The notes: generated by a model from the letters alone, not told the origin. Positions 32,001-43,496 are shown, numbered from the stretch's first letter. The stretch: 64,000 bases of DNA from Nelumbo lutea (GCA_022828595.1 JAKGHH010000001.1:75946401-76010400), one strand, 5' to 3'. Numbers and translations are program-made.

Positions 32001-35000
32001 AATTAGCTACTTGCTTCAGTCTATGTTTCTAGTTCTCATAAGCTGTATCCTTATCATCTTTTGTGCATATTGGAACAGGAACTGAAGTATGCGGAGAGGG
32101 TTATGCTGATTTATGATGGGCTCCATTATGATGCCTTGGCTGTATGTTGCTTCTTTAGTTTCATATTCTGCTAATTATCTCTTAGAGGAACTCTAGTAAG
32201 AATAGGAAGAATCTTCTCTGCTTGTGCCTTGGACATGGCAAACTTGCATCAGTATTAGGGATTCACCATTTGATGGTTTCCATCTGGGATATTTCTTTAT
32301 ACTCAAGAATTAATCTAATTGGCTGATTTTATTGATTGGTTTTTCTATAATAAAAATTAGCAAGCAAATTTCAAAAGATTTGATATGTCAAGTAGATTGT
32401 TACTTACATCTGATTTGGCCCATCTGTTACATAGTTCTCCTCTAGGGCCTATTTGGGAGGACTTAACTTTGCTTTAGCTGCTTTGGCTCAGCCATTTTGA
32501 AGAAGCTACTGGAAGAGGCTTGTGTGGAAAGCTGTCTAAATGACTGCATGATGACCAAATTTAGCACTCTGGATTTTTTAGCAAACACTTTTTTTCTGGG
32601 TAAGCCCTACCTCAAAATGCCATTAGCCAGTGTGAAAGCCATTCCGAACAGGCTCTTGGTGGGAATCATCACATGGTGATTCTCAGCCACATATGATGTT
32701 TGGTTGTTTACAGAAGGACCTGGAGTTAAAATTTTTCCCTGCTTTTATTCCTTATTCTACACCAATAATCTCTTCATTATATCCTGCATGTGGCTATTTC
32801 AAACTTCTCTTTCTCTGTCTTTCTTTAAAGAATGCAAATATTTGTTGTGGTAATAAGTGAAAGAAACTTTTATCTAAGATGAAAAAGAGATATGGCTGGT
32901 TAAAGGTGATGAGATGACATCTCACAATAAGCTACTAGCAAATCCCCTAAGAGAACCGAAATGAAATACATCCACAACTGCACAAGGAAGAACAGGCATC
33001 ACCTAAAAACATAGCTAAAATATTGCAAGAACAGACTATCCAGATCAAGGGTAGACTAGAAATTAAATCTTAAATGCTCTTTAGAAGCCTCTGCAAATTC
33101 TAGCAAAACTAAAATCTAGTCCACAGTTACACTACCAATGTCAGTACAAATCCTTTTATCCTCTTTTCTCTTTGCATTAAATGAACTTTTTTCTATCTTT
33201 TCAAATTTCTCAACAAATAGCAAAAGAAATATTACTCCAAAAAATTTTTGCTTCTTACTTCCATTAAAATTGGCCTATTAAAAAAATCCCTTAGGGCTGT
33301 TCGGTTGAATTAGTTGAACCTTGAATAATAAGAAGATATCCCAAATGAAGGCTTCCATATGGATGAACAAGTTCCTAACATCCTCTTCATAACATGTAGC
33401 ATAAACCGGTTATCTTGCAGCTTCTCTTCTTCAATTAAGAATATTATCAATGCTACCGCTGGCCATGCAAATTCTTCCTCCCTTAGGGGAGTAGGATTTC
33501 TCTAAAATTCTTAAGTCTTTAACATCCAAATATATTTAGATACCTTATACCTTAAAAGGTGGTGGGATGAAGCAATTAATTATATTCTGGTTTCTTGAGA
33601 ACAGTTTTTCCATTCCATTTCCCTCCTAAACTTTGTATACAATTTTATCCTTAATGAAGAAAGTACATTAAATTCTTTTTCCGTTTGTTTTTAGCTGAAC
33701 TGTAATTGAATGTCCCAAAGTTTTGTATTGCATTATTCCATTCCATTTCCCTCCTAAACTTTGTATACAATTTTGTCCTTGATGAAGAGAGTACATTAAA
33801 TTCTTTTTCCATTTGCTTTTAGTTGAACTGTAATTGATTTTCCTAATGTTTTGTATTACAATTTACCATAATGTTCTTAAATTCTATTATTTTGTGACAT
33901 CTATCTCTCCTCACTCTCTTCTGTTTTTTGTAACCTTTTTGTTTACTTTCTATTAGTGGACATTTTTGACTTAATGGATCATTTTCAAGAAAAAAGGTTA
34001 TAGGCTCTTTTAGTGACACCTAGCCTGCATATTATGTATTAACAGATGTCTCCTTTTAATGGAGCTCCAGAGGAGTTCGACCAAACAATATTTACTGTAC
34101 AGAGGGATAGGACCATTGGTCCAATTGAGGAGCTTGCACTTGATTTTGTTAAGGATCAGCAAAGGTAACCTCCTGTTCTTTGACGTCTCATTTGTTTATT
34201 GGAGTGGATCTTCATAGTTCATACAACCCATCATTGAAGTTTTATGGGAATCTTCATAGTTCATAGTTCATACTTCATACAGTCCATCATTGAAGTTGCA
34301 CCACTAGGTGGAGCTGTTTTTAGTGACAAGAGTAGGCTTGTTTATTTAGCTCATCCAGTCCATCATTGAAGATCTCTGTATATATTAAAAAGGGAAGCAT
34401 CTCAGTAAGGACCGGTCACCAGTTAAGAGAAGGAAATGAAGTTGCAAATCTTATAGCAAATAGATACAGAGAAGTGAGAAGAGACCTTGAGATCAATTAA
34501 GCAAAGCTGCCCAGGCCTTAATCAATGTATTTTAGATCCTAGAGGACCTATGGGGTTATGCTACTTTTTTGCTTAATTTATGCCTTTTCCTTGTATTGCC
34601 CAAAAAAGCCCATTTAAGTTTTTTAGTTGGGCTACTTAAGCGTGGTCTGATTCTTGATTTGAATTAAGCACAATTGTTTAGCACAAGATAGATACATCAA
34701 TACTTACAGTAGTGGTGTGGTGTTCCAATCTGTAGTATACTCGCAAGATCACCAAGGTCTTATATGCCCAATGTTGGTCCCACTATCTGTCTTGGGAGGG
34801 GTAGACTGAATACTGTCCTAACCATTTGGAAATTTTTTTTTGGTATAAAATAGCTGCTCTCAGTTAGTTTTACAGGAAAAATGCCAAAGTGTTCTTTATA
34901 TGATAAATAATTAGCTACTTTCCTAGTTAGTTTTGCAGGAAAAAAATAACTACCATTCAGAAGAGAGCTTTTGGAATCAAGAACATCAACTTTTATCAAT

Positions 35001-35418
35001 TGAAAGTTACTTTTTCCAATAAAAAAATCCTGTTAAGTAAGTCCAAACCAATTTGTTAAGCAACCAAGGCCTTTAGGATTTTTCTTGAGAAAAATTTAAA
35101 AATTTCTCTCATTCTTTCGCACTTTAAGGACAACAAAATATAAACATAAGGTGTTGGGCACCATGAGATCATATCATATGGCAACGTAAGATTTGAAGAA
35201 TGTTGTGAACCAATTGATCGCCTTATAATCGGAACAAGGATTGGATGATGCTGATGGTAATGATGATGTGTGCCAATCGATAATCAACTTCGATTACCTT
35301 ATGAATAATGTTGATTTGACTTCATATTTGCTCATCAGGAAGAGGAGTTACACAGACACAGCCAACTTCACATTACGTTGTGGGGTGTGTCAAATTGGTG
35401 TCATTGGCCAGAAGGTTG

Positions 35419-35453
<35 letters not shown>

Positions 35454-35589
35454 AGCACACACTCCCCTCCCCCCCGAATTTCTTCTCTGATCTTGTCATC
35501 GAATGTTTATACTTCCATATTGAAATATGTAGGAAGCTATTGAACATGCAAAGGCAACTGGACATGCTAACTTTCAAGAGTATAGATAG
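20095..35589 (+). CDS. OTU2: OTU-family deubiquitinase (OTU2/Otu1/YOD1 type), six 3' exons
   Basis: Six exons splice with GT-AG borders and matching phases: 20095-20203, 31904-31995, 32079-32141, 34046-34164, 35339-35414, 35533-35589. Together they give 171 residues with no stop until TAG. Recognised motifs: [20 protein letters not shown] and [30 protein letters not shown], then [13 protein letters not shown] with the catalytic His (codon 32124-32126). The C-terminal C2H2 finger has CGVC in exon 5 and HAKATGH in the last exon. Plant OTU2 proteins are about 208 residues, so about 37 N-terminal residues with the catalytic Asp and Cys are missing and must lie upstream of the window or be lost. 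Family role: removes ubiquitin chains; the yeast and human relatives act with Cdc48/p97. The intron after the first visible exon is 11.7 kb and full of transposons. Confidence 0.9.
20624..20863 (+). repeat. 187-base tandem duplication (first unit and start of second)
   Basis: Unit 1 is 20624-20810. Unit 2 starts at 20811 (GCTCTAGAAAGG versus GCTCTAGGAAGG) and is cut at 20863 by the L1, resuming at 27699-27833. Both units end with about 60 bases of the RTE 3' end (ATCACCATCAAG..., CTGTTCTGCCATT). The duplication therefore came after the RTE insertion and before the L1. Confidence 0.85.
20869..23420 (+). pseudogene. L1 ORF1 (DUF4283-like nucleic-acid-binding protein), broken
   Basis: Four open pieces (20872-21132, 21161-21532, 21551-22216, 22674-23420) line up as one ORF1. 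A basic N-terminus is followed by [20 protein letters not shown], then [12 protein letters not shown] and [20 protein letters not shown] with CGGSLGG. This is the pattern of the DUF4283-type RRM of plant L1 ORF1 proteins. The last piece is acidic and ends about 180 bases before ORF2. Such ORF1 proteins bind the element RNA. At least three frame breaks are present. Confidence 0.75.
23601..27571 (+). pseudogene. L1 ORF2: endonuclease, reverse transcriptase, RNase H (broken)
   Basis: ORF2 starts [13 protein letters not shown]. The endonuclease runs to about 24215 (ETKLAD after a TAA at 23702, [21 protein letters not shown]). Reverse transcriptase motifs: [13 protein letters not shown] near 24880, a frame change near 25220, [25 protein letters not shown] and catalytic [13 protein letters not shown] with FADD at 25588-25599. 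A zinc-binding domain follows at about 26690-26900 ([17 protein letters not shown]). RNase H closes it at about 27190-27571 ([16 protein letters not shown]). Frame breaks fall near 24215, 24590, 25220, 25905 and 27450. The C-terminal half is well preserved. Confidence 0.9.
28011..28230. mobile_element. MITE with ~58-base terminal inverted repeats inside the RTE 3' region
   Basis: The left end GGGGGCTGTTTGATAACAGC and the right end (inverted GGGCCATTTGATAACAGC) continue as near-perfect inverted repeats for about 58 bases, down to TTATTGCTTTGTCTTTTAG on both arms. A CTT direct repeat borders it (28008-28010 and 28231-28233). RTE sequence resumes on both sides (CCAAACCATCTT, then AGTCTACTTTCC). 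The 3-base duplication and GGGC-TTTG ends suggest a PIF/Harbinger-type MITE, but the CTT target is not the usual TWA. Confidence 0.85.
28755..29320 (-). mobile_element. Insertion in the RTE: L1 tail-like fragment plus AACCGG-rich repeat
   Basis: RTE coding similarity stops at about 28755 and resumes near 29330. The left edge, read on the minus strand, ends ATCATTAAAGTACCATTACC then an A-tract, resembling the 3' end of the L1s in this window, so a 5'-truncated minus-strand LINE is likely. Within it, 28875-29155 is a smaller repeat with AACCGG/GGTTCTCGG motifs and weak inverted ends (ACAAGGTTTTTAAAACCG... versus ...CCAGTTTTGAAAACATTGATTGT). Confidence 0.5.
29462..29981. mobile_element. Non-autonomous hAT element in the RTE
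   Basis: The terminal inverted repeats are CAGTGATTTAAAAGG and (inverted) CAGTGTTTAAAAG. They are flanked by 8-base target copies GTATAACT (29454-29461) and GTATAGCT (29982-29989), a 7/8 match. On removal, the RTE reverse-transcriptase frame is continuous across the site on the minus strand, which confirms both ends. The interior (520 bases) has no coding capacity and contains AGGCAT/TTGCCTTATGCC-type repeats. Confidence 0.9.
30066..30125 (-). repeat. LINE 3'-tail-like fragment
   Basis: TTTTTTTTTTTT then AAATAACAGTATTTCGTTAAATAAAACC reads on the minus strand as a LINE-like 3' end with an A-tract. It is short and without a visible target duplication. Confidence 0.35.
30770..31903 (+). other. 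Remaining OTU2 intron sequence
   Basis: I see no exon here. 31074-31640 has locally repeated AGCAGCATGCA motifs (31317-31326, 31476-31485) and open frames on both strands with no recognisable protein, possibly a decayed transposon. The segment ends at the acceptor TTCTTGTGAAG (31893-31903). Confidence 0.5.
32445..32665. repeat. MITE-like repeat in OTU2 intron
   Basis: AGGGCCTATTTGGGAGG near 32447 pairs with the inverted right end (AGAGCCTGTTCGGAATGG) near 32660. A relative of its interior (TTTGGGAGG..., GAAGAGGCTTGTGTGGAAAGCTGTCTA) occurs at 48104-48210. I could not settle the target duplication. The short open frame inside is not a gene. Confidence 0.5.
33611..33865 (+). repeat. 128-base tandem duplication in OTU2 intron
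   Basis: CATTCCATTTCCCTCCTAAA starts at 33611 and again at 33739. The copies remain colinear through TTTGTATACAATTTT, GAAGAAAGTACATTAAATTC, and GAACTGTAATTGA, with a few substitutions. Confidence 0.9.
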
Positions 35590-35639
35590 AAGGGAGCTGA
35601 GAGGGAAGAAGAAAAGGAAAATGGAAAATCAATCTTAGT

Positions 35640-38600
35640 GAGCTTCTCTACACATTTATTTGATTGATTTTTGTGAGGCTCATTCTAACACATCTCATTG
35701 GGTTGTTGGGTTGGAAATAATAAGGTAGTTTAATTTATGTGGGAACTGTTGTAGAATGATTTGTATGCTTTATATTGTTAAGCAAATAGAAGAATTTTCT
35801 GGTTATGTTTAAGGATTTATTTTGGGGTAAAAGTTTACAATAGAGATAGGTAAATATGTAAGTTTACTAGCAACGATTTTCTGATATACTGTCACTGATG
35901 GTTGATCTCAGCAAATGGTTAGGTTTCTGACTTTCTGTTCTTCCTCTGCCCTCTTTGAGGAGCCATTTCTTCAGGCCAATTGCATGTCTAGTACATATGT
36001 TACTACTTTTACCTGTCTGTTTGGTCTTCTCTCACTTCTAGAGCATTCCATTTGCACCACTGGATCATTCATTATGTAGTCATTGATTTTCTTTGCCAGA
36101 ACATTGCTGTATGATGGGTCTGGGCTTTCTTTCCCCCATTTCTGCTTCAGCAAGAGCTTCAAGGATATTCTGGTTCATATTTTTCGTAAATAAATAAGAA
36201 TTACAAAGAGTAGGCGTCTTGGATTTGGAGGCCAAACAATATTCAAAAGTTTGCCTACCTTAGAAATGAGCATGTTCAGATGATTTAATCACATCATATA
36301 ACATGCTTATCCTTACAAGGCTTCAGGCTGATTGCTTATGGTACCTGTTTGATGGTGGTCCTGCCCTTAAATTTATGTGGAGGCAATTATTGAATTCCCA
36401 AGTCTCAGAAGTCAGAACCAAGATATTTCTATCATGAATGGAGAAAAAGTTGGATTAATCTGATTTAGAAAACTAGTGTTTATAAGATTTAAGAGTGAAA
36501 TGCATTCGTGATTCGTCTGGCCAGCACTTGCTTTAATGGATTAGGTTCTCAAGTACCAAAAAAAATGGATTAGGTTCTGCCGATTAGACTAAGATTGATG
36601 TCTTCCGTAAAGGATGGGATTTGGCTAGGTAGGTGCTCTCACCAACTTCCTCCCCAAGAAATTAAAAAAAGGCCAGTAGATGCTCTCACCAACTTCCTGT
36701 AAAGATCATCAAGAAAAGTGATTACTGATTACCGACTTCATGGTTTCGAGTCGTAACAAAAAGCGAGATGGAACACAGAAGGCTTGACAACAACCACCTG
36801 AAAGATTCTTCATATATAACCCGGATCTCCTCCCAATGTTCCACCAGCATCGGTAATCAGGATTAGTTTGGGACCTACCAATAGAAAATATTGAGCTTCA
36901 ATCGAAATTCTGCTCATGCAATTGCATGAAAATGTAAAGCCTCCCAAAGTCCCACCCCCTCTGCTGTAGTACTGCAGGTTATTTACAGAGATGACATCAT
37001 CGTTCCCACAATAAATTATTAAGGGTCAAGTATCTTCAATAAGTTACTCAAAACTTACCAAAACCCAGGCTGGAGGAGAATCACAAGGGCAATTTATACT
37101 CACAAGAGAAGAGAAGGTGGTCCAGCTCCAGAAACAGAAAACAGTATTCCGAATCAAACAGTTTCCAATTTGGGCTACTGGGGTCAGTTTTTTCCTTTAC
37201 AGATTCCAGTAATTAGCTATCACGTGGAGAACCAAGCTTTTCTAGAATAGTTGTGACTTGTGAAGTAACATCACATTTCAGTAAGGTGATAGAATTATCA
37301 TCGGTCTAACTGTTAGTTGTTAGAACGCGCCACTTTTGTGGGTCCAATCCAACAGGGGAAAAATAAATAACAATGGAATGGGTATTTGATCTCTCTCTCT
37401 CTCTCTGTAGATGGCCATGGCCGACTTGCTATGAATTTGGTCTGGTTACCCTATCAATTTTTGAATTGGGTTTTGTCGGTTTCTTGACCCTTCTGGGTTT
37501 GTTTTTTCACATTGTCCTTGTGAGTTTGAAAGAAATGACAGGGTGAAGGTTAGACATTATTGTAGGCAGATAGAGGGCTCTCTCGTTGGTGGTGGGCTTT
37601 TAACGGGTTGAAACTTGAGAGAGGTGTTAGTCTTTTCCTTTCATGGATATGCATTTCTTGGGCCATTGAAATAAATAACTTGTTGGTTAGGGTTTTGCAT
37701 TTTGGCAACCAGATTATAGAAGTGGGCTATCGGGGCCATTTCATTTATCTGAACAAATGAGTTTGAAACTCATCTGTCTCTTTTTGTCTTCCTTAACAAC
37801 AACTAGAAATGACGACTCTATATTAAATATTATGGGTTCGAATGGCTAAAAGAAAAATCCAGAAAATGCTTCCATTTTCACGTGGCATCCAAACAATGAG
37901 CAAAGAGCAATGGATTTAGATGATGATTTTATTCCATTAGGTAAGCTTCAACTTGGTACTTGATAGAATGAGTCCTACTCCACAAGTAAGCATGAAAGAT
38001 TACAGATAATATTCATCATGCATATGCTCTGTAGACTACTTTTGAAAGCTGTGGTAGAATCTTTCTTGCGGTCTGAATGAATGGATGCATGAAAGGCCCA
38101 CCATTTAATCATCTGATCAAGCTTGTGTAAGCAGTCTCTTGACTGAGACTGGTCTTGATGGTGGGTCCTGATAGTCTGATACTATGTACATGAGAAAAGC
38201 TGTTGCCACTTGCCAAGGGGACTTCATTATAACTATTACAAAATTTACAATGTGGGTCCTTTGATCAGGACCTTGTTCTCAATTTTCTTTTTCTCCCAAG
38301 CTGCTTTTTGTTTCAAAAAAAAAGAAAAAAAAAACAGATGATAATATTTCTCAGGTTAAAATAAAACATTTGAGTCATGTTTTCTTCATTTTTTACAATG
38401 AAAATTTTCTTTGCATCAAAAGAAATTAAAAGGGAAGGAAAACAAACTTTCAACCAATTAGCCTAAATGGATTTTGAGGAGACTTCTCAAGTTGGGTTTT
38501 GTTTCAATCACATGCTTTTCTTGAAAGGAGACTAGGTTTAGGTTTTCACTGTTTACAGTAATTTTTGTTTGTCAATTGGTTGAACTAAAGGCCCCAGGTA

Positions 38601-39516
38601 TATGTCAAGAGTAAAATAAAAAGTTAAACTCATGACCCTGTTTTATTAGATTCCATGATTTGAATTCATAAATTTAATGAAAAGAAGGGAAGAAGCATAT
38701 GAACAAGTGGATGAATGATCATAGTGGGGGTGGCAAGGATGGAAGTGGGGCCATCTAAATATCCAACGCATTTATTAAGTAATAAAAGAAAACAAAAAAA
38801 AAAGCAATGCTTCATGTGTCGACCTCTTAGTGGGACAAAAAGCCACATCCCTTTACCGAAAAAGGAAAACAAGAAACCAAGAGGCATCCCCTCCACCATC
38901 CATACCTCTCCACCCTTGTCCATGTTGTTTCCATCTATCACCTTCTTTGAAAAGCAAAGTCCATCCCTCTCTCGTGGGGGGGTGGGACCCCTTCTTCCTT
39001 TGTCCACTACCTTTATTCCCATCTCCACTCAGTTTTTTTTTTTTCCTCCCACCAATTCACTGAATGAATGCACCAAACTCTCAGTACCTTTGGATTGATA
39101 GCAACTAGAAATAGATAGGTGGAGGAGAAGGCAGTGGAGGTGGTGGTGGAATCGCTTATTTATTTGCTCAATCAAGAAAGACATATCAGAAACGTAAGAA
39201 AGAGACTGGTCTTTGCTAATGTTTCATTGGGACTACAATTACTAAAATAGCACTGACTGATCGAGATTAACTGATTAACTACAATTTCCAATAGTGACAG
39301 GAGGAGGAGGAGAGTCCCAAAGTGTGAACTGCAACGAAGAACAACAGACCCATCAAATTGAAATTTTGATTAGGCTCAATCGCTGTAGAGCAACTCTTTC
39401 ATCGCCCAACAAAAAAAAAAAAAATGTATCTAAATATTATAGCCTCTTAACATGGGAAAAATTTTCCATTTTCAACGGAACGGACTCAAGAAGAAGAAGA
39501 AGAACTAGAACTAGTT
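35640..39516. other. Intergenic region downstream of OTU2
   Basis: I see no gene. The minus-strand frame 36162-35971 (starting MKLLLKQKWGKESPDPSYSN) has a protein-like composition, but I do not recognise it and it has no homologous continuation. A CT microsatellite is at 37392-37408. The OTU2 3' UTR should occupy the first few hundred bases. Confidence 0.45.
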
Positions 39517-40152
39517 TTAACCATCAAACCCGGTCTGACTCCACACCGCGTCCCTAACCCGGCTCATGTCCCGTCCCTTGAGCGTTCGACCCACTCCCTC
39601 GAAAACCGAAGTGGCCGTCATCTTCCGGGTCCGAGCATACTCCCGTGCCAAATACTCGTGCGGTGGTATCCACTCCGCGTCGTGATCCTCGATCCCGTCA
39701 TCGGAGTCCTGTAGCGATTCCACCGAGTCGACGCGTAGGATCTTCGGCCAGTCTGGAACGTTCACCGGTGCTGACGCAGCCATGTGGTGCCCACGAGGGG
39801 CTGCCACGTTGTCCTGGGGACGGAATTGGTGCACGATCCTGGACGATGGGGCTGTCTTTCCCGCATCATTGAACGCCAATGATAAGCCACCGACGTGGCG
39901 GTCTTCCCTGGCGACCCACCGCCGTGATCGAATCCCACGGTCTCCGTTACTCTCCGGCGCCATGGAGGCCCACTCACTGGGTGCTACGTTCCTGGTGTGA
40001 TCGTCTCGATCCACCATGTCGTCAACCATCGACCACACATCTTCTTCGCCGAGTTCCGATGCATCCGTGCCGTTCTGTTGGCCTGCACCGTAACTCAAGG
40101 TCCCCAGCAGATGTTCGTGATGGCTGGAGCCGAGTTTCCGGCCCTTTGCCAT
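39517..40152 (-). CDS. S40-like senescence regulator (DUF584) protein
   Basis: An intact single-exon frame of 211 residues on the minus strand. It has the three conserved blocks of the plant S40/DUF584 family. These are EEDVWSM (residues 36-42), VNVPDWPKILRVDS in the middle, and the C-terminal WIPPHEYLARE (161-171) followed by SVFEGVGRTLKGRD (182-195) and VRDAVWSQTGF. The protein is acidic in the middle and has no membrane segment; family members studied in Arabidopsis and barley are linked to leaf senescence, dark and abscisic acid responses, and are reported nuclear. Length and block order are normal. The region is much more GC-rich than its surroundings, with many CpGs. A TATA box lies about 160 bases upstream, and three CCACGTGG palindromes lie 370-530 bases upstream. 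Molecular function of the domain is not established. Confidence 0.92.
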   Translation of the reverse strand: MAKGRKLGSSHHEHLLGTLSYGAGQQNGTDASELGEEDVWSMVDDMVDRDDHTRNVAPSEWASMAPESNGDRGIRSRRWVAREDRHVGGLSLAFNDAGKTAPSSRIVHQFRPQDNVAAPRGHHMAASAPVNVPDWPKILRVDSVESLQDSDDGIEDHDAEWIPPHEYLAREYARTRKMTATSVFEGVGRTLKGRDMSRVRDAVWSQTGFDG

Positions 40153-40313
40153 TCTCTTCTGCTTCCCGGTCGCCTCCTACAGCATCGTTAGATTCTGCGG
40201 CGACTTCCAATTGATGTTCTCCGACCACCAACGTCGGAATTACATATATATGTCAGAAAACAAGTATCCTATAAATGCTATATACAGAGTACAAGCTTTA
40301 AACATCCCACATG

Positions 40314-40321
40314 TATATATA
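40314..40321 (-). promoter_or_regulatory. TATA box of the S40-like gene
   Basis: TATATATA (minus-strand context CTATATATACATG) sits about 160 bases before the start codon. This leaves a 5' UTR of about 130 bases if transcription starts ~30 bases downstream. Confidence 0.6.
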
Positions 40322-40518
40322 GTATTCAGCATCACAGTTCACATGACCCTCGGCCTCATTTCATTTTAATTTCGGTTTCATTTCGTCTACATTTCATGAG
40401 AGCACCAATGCAATCAGGATGGAGGAGAGGAGAGAGTGAGAGGGAACTGTAAAAAATCGAAAACCAAGAAAAAAATAAGTTTCAACGTATAGTAAATTGC
40501 CACGTCACCAATCCCAAG

Positions 40519-40680
40519 CCACGTGGGCCCCCAACAGAAATCGCCACTTCTTTGACCCATCAAATACATCCAAAATGCGGTCCAGTGTCCACGTGGGTAC
40601 TTGAGGCTAGAGCTCCCACCTACTCAGGAGCATCGGTCCCACCAGCTTAGCCCTTATTGGTGCCACGTGGGAGTACAGTG
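40519..40680 (-). promoter_or_regulatory. Cluster of three CCACGTGG G-box/ABRE palindromes
   Basis: Exact CCACGTGG copies lie at 40519-40526, 40589-40596 and 40673-40680, spaced 70 and 84 bases. A CACGTCA-type site is nearby at 40501. CACGTG with a flanking GG is the core bound by plant bZIP (ABF) and bHLH (PIF, MYC) factors and by ABA-response elements. The cluster sits upstream of a gene family known to respond to ABA, dark and senescence. No other gene start is evident nearby. Confidence 0.7.
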
Positions 40681-40699
40681 ACCGGTCGTTGTAGACATA

Positions 40700-43488
40700 A
40701 AGTCCAGGACGTTGTGACTAACAAACAATAGTGACACTAATTAAGCTTTTGATGAGAAAAAGTCTAAAAGATGGTCAGAGGAGTATGGTATAAATATAAT
40801 GAATAAAGTATGTTAGCTGGTATAAATATAATTGGGTGGAGACGTGGAGGGAGGGATGAGGGGAGAGACGTTTAGAAATTATTATTATTATTATTATTTT
40901 AGAATTAGAAAAGCTGGGTGGAGACTGGAGAGGGTTGTGGACTTGTGGTGGTGATGAGTGATTGGGGGAGGGGGGGCACATTTGACGGTGGAGGAAGCGT
41001 GGTGGGACCCTCAAGGGGTTGTCGACTTGTCGTTTGTGAACCCAAAAACCTTATATCATCATCCTTCTGCTTCAAAGTTCAAAGGATCGAAATCGAAATT
41101 CTCTCTATCAGGCGTAAGCGTAAGGCGCTGCTGAATGCTGATGCCCTTTTGCCCAAAAAAGTGAAAAACAACGCGACTGTTGCTGCAGTTGCTTCCGCTG
41201 ATGTTGGTTACTACTTACTAATATTGTTTAGTCCTGATTGATGACACTGGGGTGCCAATTTTGGTGGTGGACTGAGCCCCCCCTACTCGGCCCATAGAAT
41301 TGGACGGATGGGCCCCAGTCCGACTGTTACCAGACTTGGTCCGGCCAGTGCCGCACAAGGTGGGTTTGACAGATGTGGACCCCGGCTTGTTTCGACCTTA
41401 TTATTCCATGATTCGATCCAATCAAAGACCCGAAGAAATTTGGAAATTTTCCCCTATACAATTTCGCTATGACTGTTTACTTTTCCGGGTTTACAGTAGA
41501 AACCAAACTATTGCAGTCGTAGTCTCTCTACGAGAGAGAGAGAGAACAACAGAGCAAAGCGTACCCGCTTACCCAGTGGCACCCAGCCAGCACAAGTCGG
41601 GTTGGATCCATCCATCCTAAGAGATCTGTTGTCATTGAACCCGAATAACGACGAATGGTCTACGGAACCGAGGGTGAGATCTGAGATGGTATAGTACCAT
41701 TGTGTTTGGACTTTGGAACACCTTTCTCTCTTTCTCTGAACTTTTGTCTCATAAAATGATGATCATCGGGATCTATGGTAATAATTAGTTTTTTTTTTTT
41801 TTTTTTATAAGAAATACGGAGGTAGAGTAATAAAACCTTCAGAAAGGGGGCCCACGGGCGGTTTTGTCTTTCTCCTGCATTTCGGGCCTCCGCTGCTGTA
41901 GTACAGCATGAAGTTGCGTTGTTATAGAATTAGAATCTCAACTACCAACTTGCCACGAGCTGCCCACAACCAAAGGCCTGCCTTCATTCAGCAGTTCCAG
42001 TTTCATTGCTTAAAAAGTGCTTTCCATGTTATTTCATCATCTCCGGTGATTGCATTCTGAATGATATTGTCTTTGTTCAATTGTTTCGGTACTATTGATA
42101 TTGTAGCTTAAGCTGCGTTTGTTTGGGATACAAACGTCAAATACTGGAGTATTAATGAACCCGGTTTGAGTTTGTGAGTGTTCATTTATTATACAAAAGT
42201 GAATCGATTAAGTGGAGGAATTTTTTTTTCTGTCCTGAGGTGAATACATTAGTATATCCATTAGACTTGTACTCTTTTGATCTTGATGCACATAGAACCA
42301 AAAGGAAGGTATTTATGTAAAATACATATTTGTATATGTACCACAAACATACGTAAATAAATGGTCTTCAACTTTAAGAACATTTGGCAAATCTTTCTGC
42401 ATGCTACAAAGTTGGGAGCATCAGAAATTATAAAACCCATGCTCTAGAAAGTTCTTATAAGCTCAAAATGGTCAAAGATCAAATGAAAATTTTGGATTAA
42501 CAATGTGATACACTAGAATAATTACCAAATGGTATTCAACTTTAAAAGATAAAACCCTAAAAGCTTAACAAGTCTTTTAATCATATAGACCGTGAGAATA
42601 TTTTCATAAGAAAACGTGCCAAATGATACCTTAGTTAATTAATAATACTGACAAAGATCAGGTTTTGGGGCGGCCAATGAGTTGGGAAAACTTGCACGTG
42701 CGTCAAGAGAATGCGAGCTTTAAGAATATAGAATTAGATGAATGTAAAACCAGAGCCAGAAGGTATTGTCAATGTCTCCAATGTTGCTAGTTGCTAACTT
42801 GCGCATCTGGATGATCCCCCGAAGTTGTGAGCGAATCCAAAGAGAGCTTAGTTGTCATGGATTCCCTGAAGATGCAGTGTCAAAGACATGGTAGTCCCAC
42901 TGCGGTATGTCGGTTGTTAGGTCCCACCACCTAGAAGGACAAATCATAATCCAACGGTTGTTGTGGGTGGTGGAAACTGGACAGTGGTGTACGTACCACT
43001 TTAGTTCTGTGATGTACACTGCACAGAGAAAGAGAGATCACCATCAGAAGGCGACTCAAACTCAGGTGGGAGTCCCAGTAGTCCACCCATGGCAAAGATC
43101 AACCGATCAAGATTACTAGATTAGGTGATGAGCGTCGAACATCCTCCTGCTCTCTTGATAAATTGAGAAACTACGACCATCGGGTGGGTCCCAGCCATGT
43201 GTTTGCAGCAAAGTGCCCATCACATCTACTGAATTGATATGATGGTGTTTGATGTTTGAATCCATAGAGTAGATAGAGTGCCTATATTTGGGAAAGGGGT
43301 AGTGAAGTGGTGAGGACAAGCATCACCCTCCACACAACTTACTACTTGGTTCAAAGCCCATTCGAACAACCATTATTGTTTTACATTGAGAATATTTTCC
43401 TATGAAATAAAGCATGCAAGTATGGAGATGTTTTTAATGAAAGGCTGTAATGACTGTTTTTCACACATCACTGCCGCTCCATAACTAC
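40700..43488. other. Intergenic region, no gene recognised
   Basis: It contains an ATT microsatellite (40879-40899), an AG run (41529-41543) and T/A-rich stretches. The open frames at 40918-41241, 41300-41620 and 42907-43119 have no recognisable similarity and no start context, and I regard them as chance. Confidence 0.45.
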
Positions 43489-43496
43489 GGGTGGCA

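Noticed and set aside
35971..36162. 63-codon minus frame of plausible composition
   Set aside because: I do not recognise it, it has no neighbouring exons, and its length is within chance; noted under the intergenic entry only.
39645..40231. Several plus- and minus-strand frames overlapping the S40-like gene
   Set aside because: The GC-rich S40 coding sequence leaves all frames open. Only the 39517-40152 minus frame carries the family blocks.
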